Part shown: in pieces, positions 1-5,629 of the stretch | Numbering within the stretch: the first letter of the stretch is position 1 | Layout: each line of letters begins with the position of its first letter | Assembly (NCBI GenBank): GCA_002407725.1 | Contig: DHOD01000050.1 | Coordinates: 9,272 to 14,900, forward strand | Direction: 5' to 3' | DNA from: Christensenella sp. UBA5399 | GTDB taxonomy: Bacteria; Bacillota; Clostridia; Christensenellales; Christensenellaceae | DNA: 5,629 bases | Position numbers and translations under genes: made by a program | Notes under the pieces: model-generated | What the model was told of the DNA's origin: nothing | Seen by the model: the letters and a program-made list of their open reading frames with translations, nothing else | Database searches by the model: none

Positions 1-5
1 GATGC

Positions 6-46
6 AATAAAGAATTACACAATGCAATCATTCAGTATTCTTTATT
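6..46. repeat. Perfect 10-bp inverted repeat at left edge
   Basis: AATAAAGAAT (6-15) is the exact reverse complement of ATTCTTTATT (37-46), with a 21-nt loop. Two ATGCAAT heptamers (2-8 and 22-28) start exactly 20 bp apart over the same stretch. No clear U-tract follows, so it is not a convincing terminator for an upstream gene. It could be an operator region or part of an element cut by the window edge. Confidence 0.45.
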
Positions 47-85
47 ACAGGAGCATGCAGCGTTCCTTATTGTAGAAAATATAAA

Positions 86-99
86 TTAAAACGCTGTAA
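86..99 (+). promoter_or_regulatory. Cre-like operator upstream of fucI
   Basis: TTAAAACGCTGTAA matches the CcpA/LacI-family cre consensus TGWAANCGNTNWCA at 9 of 11 specified positions, including the central CG. It ends 8 bp before the distal -35 box. A weaker relative lies at 151-164 (8 of 11). Carbon-catabolite control of a fucose gene would be expected in Firmicutes, and LacI-family sugar regulators use similar sites. The binding protein is not known from this sequence. Confidence 0.3.
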
Positions 100-104
100 A
101 TGTT

Positions 105-195
105 TTTTTCACACTGTGCGGCGGTATCGTATAGTGTATCTGGTGTTATATTGCAGCGGTTTCACTTCATATCGGTTGGTCAGACGTGTGAAAAA
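105..195. repeat. Perfect 10-bp inverted repeat around the distal fucI promoter
   Basis: TTTTTCACAC (105-114) is the exact reverse complement of GTGTGAAAAA (186-195), with 71 bp between the arms. The core TTTCAC also occurs at 160-165. The arms bracket the distal promoter's -10 box and expected start, and the left arm overlaps its -35 box. This would suit a pair of repressor half-sites or a looping pair, but the function is inferred. Confidence 0.5.
108..135 (+). promoter_or_regulatory. Candidate SigA promoter for fucI (distal)
   Basis: The -35 box is TTCACA (108-113, one mismatch to TTGACA). A 16-bp spacer leads to the -10 box TATAGT (130-135, one mismatch to TATAAT). Transcription would start near 142 and give a leader of about 155 nt before fucI. 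The -35 box lies inside the left arm of a 10-bp inverted repeat (105-114/186-195). This is a sequence match only; the proximal candidate at 229-257 is an alternative or second start. Confidence 0.45.
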
Positions 196-199
196 TCGC

Positions 200-211
200 T
201 TGCATATGCAA
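200..211. repeat. 12-bp perfect palindrome upstream of fucI
   Basis: TTGCATATGCAA is a perfect palindrome whose right half continues into a third ATGCAAT copy (206-212). It ends 17 bp before the proximal -35-like box, where an activator or repressor could bind. It is a candidate operator only. Confidence 0.35.
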
Positions 212-228
212 TTTATACCAAAAGCTTG

Positions 229-257
229 TTTCCAACCTTTTGACAAATTGCTATCAT
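229..257 (+). promoter_or_regulatory. Candidate extended -10 promoter for fucI (proximal)
   Basis: TGCTATCAT (249-257) is an extended -10 element: TG, one base, then TATCAT with one mismatch to consensus. A weak -35-like TTTCCA (229-234, 4 of 6) sits 17 bp upstream. Transcription would start near 264, giving a compact leader of about 33 nt that contains the GGAGG ribosome site. Confidence 0.4.
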
Positions 258-296
258 TAACGAATTTCAAATCAATACTTTCTGGAGGTACATCAA

Positions 297-2057
297 ATGA
301 AAATAGGAATCAGGCCTGTGATTGACGGGCGCGAAGGCGCGCAGGGAATCCGCGAGGGGCTGGAAGTACAGACGATGGGCATGGCACAGTCGGCGAAGGA
401 GCTGATTGAGGCGAATGTGCGCGACCGCGAAGGCAAGGTTGTGGAGTGTGTGATTGCGGATGGCACGATCGGTGGTGTGGCAGAGGCTGCGGCCTGTCAG
501 GAGAAGTTTGACCGCGCGGGCGTTTGCGCAACGCTTACGGTGACGCCGTGCTGGTGTTATGGCAGCGAGACGATGGACATGGACAAAAAAACGCCCAAGG
601 CGATCTGGGGCTTCAACGGCACAGAGATGCCGGGCGCGGTGTACCTTGCAGCGGTGCTGGCAGCCCATACGCAAAAGGGCATTCCGGCATATTCCATATA
701 CGGCCACGAGGTGCAGGACAAGGACGACAGGAGCATCCCCGCCGATGTGCGCGAGAAGATACTCCGGTTTGTGCGCAGTGCGGTTGCGGTTGGCGAGATG
801 AAGGGTAAAAGCTATCTGTCGGTGGGCAATGTGGCAATGGGCATCGCGGGCAGCATTGTCAACCCCGACCTGTTTGAGAAATACTTCGGCATGCGCTGTG
901 AATACAAGGACATGAGCGAAATCATCCGCAGGGTAGACCAGGAGATATACGACCCGGCGGAGTACAAAAAGGCGCTGGCCTGGGCAAAGGAAAACTGCAA
1001 GGAAAACGCAGACGTATACAACGGTGGCAAGGGCAAGGATCGCGCGGGGTTGGATGCGGACTGGGAATACTGCGTAAAAATGGCGCTGATCATGAAGGAT
1101 ATGATGGACGGAAGCGCATACCTGAAAAGCAACGGCTGGAACGAGGAAGGCAACGGCAACAACGCAATTGCAGCAGGGTTCCAGGGGCAGCGGCAATGGA
1201 CGGACTTCATGCCCAACGGCGATTTTATGGAGGCGATCCTGTGTTCGTCGTTTGACTGGAACGGCATCAGGCGTCCGTACGTGGTGGCGACGGAGAACGA
1301 CTGCCTGAACGGGCTTTCCATGCTGATGGGCCATCTGCTGACCAACAGCGCGCCCATGTTCAGCGATGTGCGCACATACTGGAGTCCCGAGGCGTTTAAG
1401 CGGGTGACGGGCCGCGAATTGACGGATTTTGCGAAAAACGGCATGATCCATCTGATCAACTCGGGCGCGACGGCGTTGGATGCAACAGGCCAGCAGGAGA
1501 AAAACGGACAGCCTGCAATGAAGCCGTTTTGGGAGATCACAGAGCAGGAGGCGCAAAACTGCCTGAACGCGACGGTGTGGTCGCCGGGCAACCTGGGGTA
1601 CTTCCGCGGGGGCGGGTTCAGTTCGACATTCCGGTCGAGGGGCGGTATGCCGGTCACCATGACACACCTCAACTGGGTGGATGGGCTTGGGCCTGTGCTG
1701 CAGGTTGCGGAAGGGTACACATGCGAGATCGACGATGCCTCGGCAAAGATGCTGGAGGACAGGACAGACCCCGGCTGGCCGTCGACATGGTTTGCGCCAA
1801 ACCTGACGGGCGAGGGTGCGTTCAAGGACGTGTACACCGTGATGGACAAATGGGGCGCAAACCACGGGGCAAGCGTATACGGCCATGTGGGCGCGGACTT
1901 TATCACGCTGGCGTCGATGCTGCGCATTCCCGTCAATATGCACAATGTGCCGGCCGAGAAGATTTTCCGCCCGAGCGCATGGAACGAGTTTGGGACGGAA
2001 GGGCTGGAGGGCGCGGACTACCGGGCCTGCGGCAACTACGGTCCGCTGTACAAATAA
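297..2057 (+). CDS. fucI: L-fucose isomerase
   Basis: This enzyme interconverts L-fucose and L-fuculose, the first step of cytoplasmic L-fucose breakdown; family members also act on D-arabinose. The 586-residue product matches my memory of E. coli FucI (591 aa) from end to end. Shared stretches are [11 protein letters not shown] at the N-terminus, [41 protein letters not shown] and the C-terminal DYRAC.NYGPLYK. The three Mn2+ ligands of the family are present: Glu333 (in ATEND), Asp357 (in SDVRTYW) and His530 (in GHVGADF). The spacing of 24 residues between the first two is the same as E337/D361 of E. coli. The start is supported by GGAGG at 284-288, 8 nt upstream of ATG, and by alignment of the N-terminus. 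The gene stands alone: a promoter region precedes it, a hairpin terminator follows 17 nt after the stop, and no other fucose gene is visible. No defect is seen. Confidence 0.97.
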   Translation: MKIGIRPVIDGREGAQGIREGLEVQTMGMAQSAKELIEANVRDREGKVVECVIADGTIGGVAEAAACQEKFDRAGVCATLTVTPCWCYGSETMDMDKKTPKAIWGFNGTEMPGAVYLAAVLAAHTQKGIPAYSIYGHEVQDKDDRSIPADVREKILRFVRSAVAVGEMKGKSYLSVGNVAMGIAGSIVNPDLFEKYFGMRCEYKDMSEIIRRVDQEIYDPAEYKKALAWAKENCKENADVYNGGKGKDRAGLDADWEYCVKMALIMKDMMDGSAYLKSNGWNEEGNGNNAIAAGFQGQRQWTDFMPNGDFMEAILCSSFDWNGIRRPYVVATENDCLNGLSMLMGHLLTNSAPMFSDVRTYWSPEAFKRVTGRELTDFAKNGMIHLINSGATALDATGQQEKNGQPAMKPFWEITEQEAQNCLNATVWSPGNLGYFRGGGFSSTFRSRGGMPVTMTHLNWVDGLGPVLQVAEGYTCEIDDASAKMLEDRTDPGWPSTWFAPNLTGEGAFKDVYTVMDKWGANHGASVYGHVGADFITLASMLRIPVNMHNVPAEKIFRPSAWNEFGTEGLEGADYRACGNYGPLYK

Positions 2058-2074
2058 CATAGAAACAGTAACAA

Positions 2075-2106
2075 AAGGCCTCCCCGCACACCAGCGGGGA
2101 GGCCTT
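2075..2106. terminator. Strong hairpin terminator after fucI, possibly bidirectional
   Basis: The 13-nt arms AAGGCCTCCCCGC (2075-2087) and GCGGGGAGGCCTT (2094-2106) are perfectly complementary around a 6-nt loop. The stem starts 17 nt after the fucI stop. On the + strand the U-tract is interrupted (AGATTTTC), while on the - strand the stem runs directly into TTTTGTT. It may therefore stop transcripts from both sides. A second small palindrome, ATTTTCATTGAAAAT (2109-2123), follows at once. Confidence 0.88.
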
Positions 2107-2154
2107 AGATTTTCATTGAAAATTGATTGTTAAACTCACGAGTCTTCCTTTTGG

Positions 2155-2247
2155 GTCAAGGTGCCTGCGGCGCAATTGAAGTGTATTGGCTTTGCTAACT
2201 TAAGGGGTAGGCTCCTTAAGAAACCCCGAATTGCGAATCCCCTTGAC
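2155..2247. repeat. Nested inverted-repeat element of unknown type
   Basis: Three perfect 7-bp inverted repeats are nested. The outer pair is GTCAAGG (2155-2161)/CCTTGAC (2241-2247). The middle pair is CGCAATT (2171-2177)/AATTGCG (2229-2235). The inner pair is CTTAAGG (2199-2205)/CCTTAAG (2214-2220) with an 8-nt loop. The order is that of a single folded RNA or cruciform of about 93 nt. A competing pair, GGGGT (2204-2208)/ACCCC (2223-2227), would break the inner hairpin. No riboswitch family or insertion sequence is recognised; it could be a structured RNA on either strand or a MITE-like repeat. Confidence 0.55.
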
Positions 2248-2373
2248 ATAAAAACATCAAAACAACAGAAATCTATTGTATAAAGAAACGCTGCTAGTCT
2301 CCCTGATTACGGACTTGGTTTTTCGATAACCTGGAGCCTTTCACATACCGGCGGTGAGGCCTCTTTGTGCAAA

Positions 2374-2402
2374 TTGACATGCCGCAGCACCCGCCATATA
2401 AT
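2374..2402 (+). promoter_or_regulatory. Perfect-consensus SigA promoter for the kinase gene
   Basis: TTGACA (2374-2379), a 17-bp spacer and TATAAT (2397-2402) match the vegetative consensus at every position. Transcription would start near 2409, giving a leader of about 93 nt. An imperfect hairpin (GTTG 2406-2409/CAAC 2428-2431, with TTTC/GAAA inside) overlaps the expected start and could be an operator. The kinase gene therefore has its own promoter and need not be read through from fucI. Confidence 0.85.
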
Positions 2403-2487
2403 GAAGTTGAAACTTTCTGATGAAATCCAACGCAACGGTTATACTATCATTTTTGTTGTAGAAGAAGCTGCTATTTTGCCAATCGAC

Positions 2488-2504
2488 AAGGAGAAAATGT
2501 GATG
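2488..2504 (+). promoter_or_regulatory. Ribosome-binding site and start of the kinase gene
   Basis: AAGGAG (2488-2493) is followed by two ATGs. The first (2497) meets TGA at once, and the second (2502, spacing 8 nt) opens the kinase frame. The bases TGATG (2500-2504) are an overlapping stop and start. Confidence 0.8.
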
Positions 2505-5500
2505 TCTGATGAAACAACCATTTTGGGAAACGAAATAACAGGCCCGGGCGGCGAACAGCCGGATGAGCCGCAGGCGATTGCGCGTGGACAAAAGCTGTTG
2601 GATTTGTATGATGTGGAAAGTGACCCGATCAAAGGCGGTATGGGCGCGGTCTTCCGCGTGCGCCACACCGGGTGGGGGATCGACCTCGCGCTCAAGCGCC
2701 CGCATGCGCATCTTTTCCAGACGGATGATCAAAAGGAACTGTTTACGCGCGAATGCGAGGCGTGGATCAACCTGGGGCTGCACCCGCATATTGTGTCGTG
2801 TTACTATGTCCGCGAGATCGGCGGCGTGCCCTCCATATTTTCTGAATGGATGGACGGCGGCAGCCTGGCAAGCTGGATACGCGACGAAAAGTTGTATGCC
2901 GGGGATGAGGGCGAGCAAATGGCGCGCATACTCGACATTGCAATACAGTTTGCGCGCGGACTGCATTTCGCGCACGAAAAAGGGCTGATCCACCAGGATG
3001 TCAAGCCCGAAAACCTGCTACTGACAGCGGATGGCGCGGCAAAGGTGGCTGATTTTGGCATTGCGAACGCGCTGGCTGTCCAGAATGCGGTGCAGGTGGA
3101 AGGCGAGACGATGCTTTCGGCGGGAGGCGCGTACACGCCGGCATATTGCTCTATCGAGCAGATGAACGGCGAAAAGCTGACGCGCAGGACAGACGTGTGG
3201 AGCTGGGCGGTATCGGTGCTGGAAATGCTGACCGGCGAGCGGCTGTGGCAAAACGGCGCGGTGGCGGGGCTTGCGTGCGCTGATTATGCGGACAGCCTGC
3301 GGGTACAGGCGCCAAGTGGGCTCTGGGCGCTGCTGCTCCGGTGCTTTGAGGAGGACGAGGCCCGGCGCCCGCACGATTTTGGAGAGATTGAGGCGGAACT
3401 GGTGCGGATATACGGCGAGGTTACGGGTGAAATATACCCGCGGCCGTTGCCCAGGGCTGCGGATGATACGGCAGGACGCCTGAACAACAAGGCGCTCAGC
3501 TTTATTGATATCGGCAGGCCGGTCGATGCGCGTGGGTTTTGGGAACAGGCGGTGCAGGCGGATCCAAACCATTTGGAGGTCTTGTATAACCTGGCGGTCG
3601 ATTCGTGGCGCAATGGTGAAATCGACGATGTGCAGGCGCTTAAAATGGTGGAAAACGCGGCGGGCACAGCCGGTACGGCTGCGGCGCGCCAGGCTGTCGC
3701 GCTTGTGCATATGGAGCAGGGGGATGGCGCACAGGCGCAGCAATATCTGGATGAGGCGCGCGCAATGGACACGGACAACAAGCACCTGGAGGCGCTGGCA
3801 ACTCAGGCGGCTGCCTGTGGCGCGGCGAAGTTGGTGTGTATGCTGGAGGCCGGAGATGGATGGAGCATAGCGCCGCCCGTAGTATTGAGCCCCGACGGGC
3901 GTTATCTTGCAGTTGCGATCAAAATGAATGAGCAAGGAGATGACAGAAGTGCGCTTGCGTTGTTTGAAACACAGACAGGCAAACGCTTGCAATCGTTTGG
4001 CGGGTTTGAGGGCGAGGTTCACAATATTGTGTTCAGCCGCAGCGGCGGAAAGCTGTTGATGCTGGCCAAAAAAGGGATGCTGGGGCCGGAAGTTTTCATT
4101 CATTTGTGGAATACGCAGACAGGCGATCTGGTGCATACGTTTACAGGGCCGTGGTACGATGTCCACTCGGTGGATATGACGCCCGACGGCAAAACCGTAA
4201 TGGTGGGCGGGATCATCAGTGACAGGGAGCAGAGCGAGGACGTCTGGATTTTTGACGCCAAAAGCGGCAATCAACAGTCGCACACGGTGTTTTCTGATGC
4301 ATTGGGCCAGACATTTGCGCGGATAAGCCCCGACGGTACGCAACTGCTTGTTCATGGGTTCAGGCCGTTTGAAAGCGCGTACATCTGGAGGCCGGGCGAA
4401 CGGCAGCCGTCCGGGAGCCTGCATTACCACGGGGCGCACATCAAATCGATGGCGGTGGACGACAGCTTTACCCGGGCGTGCACCTGCAGCGAGACGGAAC
4501 TGTGCATCTGGGATGTGGAGAAACGGCAGTTGCTTGCGGGCATAGAGGCGAAACGATGCAGCAACCTGCGGCTGATGCCGGGCGGAAAATGGCTGCTGGC
4601 CGATTGCGGCGAGGGCGCGGTCAAGCTGTGGGATACGGCGGCAGGGCGATGTGTTGCCACAATGGAAGGCCGGGGGAAGGCGATTTGCGAGGGGAGCGGC
4701 GAAGCGTTGTTTTATATCGGTGAAGCGGATGGTGGGACAGGACTGTTCAGGATGGAGCTGCCCCAATATAAATCGGAATGGATGGTCAGCAGGGTATCGT
4801 CCACGGTGGAACGGCTGGATAAGCAGGCCGAATACCAGAGGCGGTTTGCAGCGGCACAGCGGCTTTATCAGGAGGGCGATATGGGCGCTGCGCTCAGCGA
4901 AGCGGAAGGCGCCCGCGCGGTGCCGGGGTTCGAGAACAATGCCGAATGTATCGGCCTTTTGGAGCAGATCGGCGCGTATTGCCGCGTGGCGGGCTTCCGG
5001 GGCCATTGGATAGAGGATCAGTACGAACATTTTGAGTTGCCCATATTGTGTGCCAGCTATGGGACGATGGAAAAGCACCTGATGGTGGTAGAAGGCCTTG
5101 GCAAAAAGCAGAGGTATGTCAGGCGGGATTTGAAGACGGGCAATGACCTCGCCGGGTTTGATTTTGAAATAGGGAATGCGGCAAGCATTGTTGCGGTGAC
5201 GCCCGAATCGGGTGGAAGTGTGTACCTTGGCGCGGATGGTGTATACGAGGCAAGCAGCCCCGGCGCGCCCTTTAAGGAAAAGGTAAAGCAAGGATTTACT
5301 GTGGAGGCGCTCGCGGTCGATCCGCTAGGCAGTGTGCTGGTTTCCATATCGCAAAGCGGTGGGAGAAAAGTGCTCAAAGTATGGGACCCCGCCAAAAAGC
5401 GTTGCGAAAAAGTGTTGAATTTGGAATATGTGGGGGCGGGGAGCAATGTCTCGCTGGCCATGTTGCCCGACGCGCATACGGCGCTGGTGGGGGTGGGCGA

Positions 5501-5629
5501 CGATACGGGAGGTAAGGTGATGGCGATCGAGCTGAAAGGTGGCCGGACAATCAAACAGTGGAGCGTACCCCAGGCTGTCAATATGATTGCCTGTGGGCCG
5601 GACGGCCGGACTTTTTTGGTGGGCTGCGG
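2502..5629 (+). CDS. Large Ser/Thr protein kinase with TPR-like and WD40-like propeller domains (3' end outside window)
   Basis: The frame is open from ATG 2502 to the window edge (1042 codons plus 2 nt) with no stop. AAGGAG at 2488-2493 lies 8 nt upstream. Residues 1-35 are an acidic linker. Residues 36-305 are a Hanks-type kinase: glycine loop KGGMGAVF (44-51), beta-3 Lys65, alpha-C Glu84, catalytic loop HQDVKPEN (164-171, Asp166), Mg-binding DFG (184-186), APE-equivalent SIE (217-219), Asp231 and Arg289. Residues 327-435 are helical and TPR-like. Residues 452-757 form a WD40-like propeller of about seven blades, with SPDG-type turns at 463, 560 and 609 and blade tryptophans 536, 582, 629, 670 and 710. 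Residues 765-830 are a second TPR-like helical stretch. From about 846 a second propeller begins (W961-D962; PDGR at 1033). No signal peptide or membrane helix is seen, so it is probably cytosolic, unlike PASTA kinases. It likely phosphorylates proteins bound by the repeats; the substrate is unknown. Confidence 0.93.
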   Translation, partial: MSDETTILGNEITGPGGEQPDEPQAIARGQKLLDLYDVESDPIKGGMGAVFRVRHTGWGIDLALKRPHAHLFQTDDQKELFTRECEAWINLGLHPHIVSCYYVREIGGVPSIFSEWMDGGSLASWIRDEKLYAGDEGEQMARILDIAIQFARGLHFAHEKGLIHQDVKPENLLLTADGAAKVADFGIANALAVQNAVQVEGETMLSAGGAYTPAYCSIEQMNGEKLTRRTDVWSWAVSVLEMLTGERLWQNGAVAGLACADYADSLRVQAPSGLWALLLRCFEEDEARRPHDFGEIEAELVRIYGEVTGEIYPRPLPRAADDTAGRLNNKALSFIDIGRPVDARGFWEQAVQADPNHLEVLYNLAVDSWRNGEIDDVQALKMVENAAGTAGTAAARQAVALVHMEQGDGAQAQQYLDEARAMDTDNKHLEALATQAAACGAAKLVCMLEAGDGWSIAPPVVLSPDGRYLAVAIKMNEQGDDRSALALFETQTGKRLQSFGGFEGEVHNIVFSRSGGKLLMLAKKGMLGPEVFIHLWNTQTGDLVHTFTGPWYDVHSVDMTPDGKTVMVGGIISDREQSEDVWIFDAKSGNQQSHTVFSDALGQTFARISPDGTQLLVHGFRPFESAYIWRPGERQPSGSLHYHGAHIKSMAVDDSFTRACTCSETELCIWDVEKRQLLAGIEAKRCSNLRLMPGGKWLLADCGEGAVKLWDTAAGRCVATMEGRGKAICEGSGEALFYIGEADGGTGLFRMELPQYKSEWMVSRVSSTVERLDKQAEYQRRFAAAQRLYQEGDMGAALSEAEGARAVPGFENNAECIGLLEQIGAYCRVAGFRGHWIEDQYEHFELPILCASYGTMEKHLMVVEGLGKKQRYVRRDLKTGNDLAGFDFEIGNAASIVAVTPESGGSVYLGADGVYEASSPGAPFKEKVKQGFTVEALAVDPLGSVLVSISQSGGRKVLKVWDPAKKRCEKVLNLEYVGAGSNVSLAMLPDAHTALVGVGDDTGGKVMAIELKGGRTIKQWSVPQAVNMIACGPDGRTFLVGC

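Larger units (their letters stand above)
2107..2501. other. Intergenic region between fucI and kinase gene
   Basis: About 395 bp with no convincing gene. It holds the small palindrome at 2109-2123, the nested repeat element (2155-2247), a stretch at 2248-2373 in which I see nothing definite apart from the 8-bp palindrome GAGGCCTC (2356-2363), then the consensus promoter and kinase leader. A 33-codon open frame (2401-2502) exists but lacks a ribosome site. Confidence 0.7.

Noticed and set aside
58..109. Hairpin CAGCGTT (58-64)/AACGCTG (90-96) followed by seven T as a terminator of an upstream gene
   Set aside because: The stem is only 7 bp with a 25-nt loop, and six bases separate it from the T-tract; too weak to call.
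240..268. TTGACA at 240-245 as a -35 box for fucI
   Set aside because: No acceptable -10 box lies 16-18 bp downstream; the extended -10 at 249-257 is a better match.
116..325. 69-codon + strand frame upstream of fucI starting with GTG
   Set aside because: It overlaps the fucI start, has no ribosome site, and covers the promoter region.
812..1945. 377-codon - strand open frame within fucI
   Set aside because: Another shadow frame of fucI; no ribosome site or family resemblance.
267..2060. 597-codon open frame on the - strand opposite fucI
   Set aside because: It is a shadow of fucI caused by GC-rich third positions. Its product is rich in Arg, His, Cys and Val with no recognisable domain, and fucI is certain.
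2243..2272. TTGACA at 2243-2248 as a promoter
   Set aside because: No -10-like hexamer at proper distance, and the hexamer is largely part of an inverted-repeat arm.
2124..2400. Known riboswitch, T-box or tRNA in the intergenic region
   Set aside because: I could not match any conserved core (for example the T-box AGGGTGG motif) or a cloverleaf, so only a structure of unknown type is claimed.
2439..2993. 184-codon - strand frame over the kinase start
   Set aside because: It lies antisense to the conserved kinase domain and has no domain or ribosome site.
3018..5291. 757-codon open frame on the - strand opposite the kinase gene
   Set aside because: The composition is Arg/His-rich without domains, while the + strand frame encodes a clear kinase and propeller protein.

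Overview
The window holds one complete gene, one long gene that runs off the right edge, and two AT-rich intergenic regions. Genes on the + strand have GC-rich third positions. Together with purine-rich Shine-Dalgarno sites, SigA-type promoters and a cre-like motif, this suggests a moderately GC-rich Gram-positive anaerobe of the Clostridia/Christensenella type. That placement is an inference from style, not proven by a marker gene.

Positions 1-296 are a regulatory region. It carries two candidate promoters, two cre-like motifs, three copies of ATGCAAT, a 12-bp palindrome and two perfect 10-bp inverted repeats. Positions 297-2057 encode L-fucose isomerase (fucI), recognisable along its whole length and with all three metal ligands present. 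A strong 13-bp hairpin at 2075-2106 ends the unit. fucI therefore appears to be a single-gene transcription unit, at least on its 3' side; no fuculokinase, aldolase or transporter is in the window.

Positions 2107-2501 are noncoding as far as can be judged. They include a compact element of three nested inverted repeats (2155-2247) that no feature type I recognise explains. They also include a perfect-consensus promoter (TTGACA, 17 bp, TATAAT) at 2374-2402.

Positions 2502-5629 encode the first 1042 residues of a very large, apparently soluble protein. In order it has a Ser/Thr protein kinase domain, a TPR-like helical segment, a WD40-like beta-propeller of about seven blades, a second TPR-like helical segment, and the start of a second propeller. 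The catalytic residues are intact, but several signature motifs are altered: HQD for HRD, SIE for APE, and the first glycine of the glycine loop is missing. No membrane segment is seen. This gene is the most interesting item in the window.

The two genes have separate signals and no visible functional link. The fucose gene is sugar catabolism. The kinase is a signalling or scaffold protein whose partners, if encoded nearby, would lie beyond the right edge.
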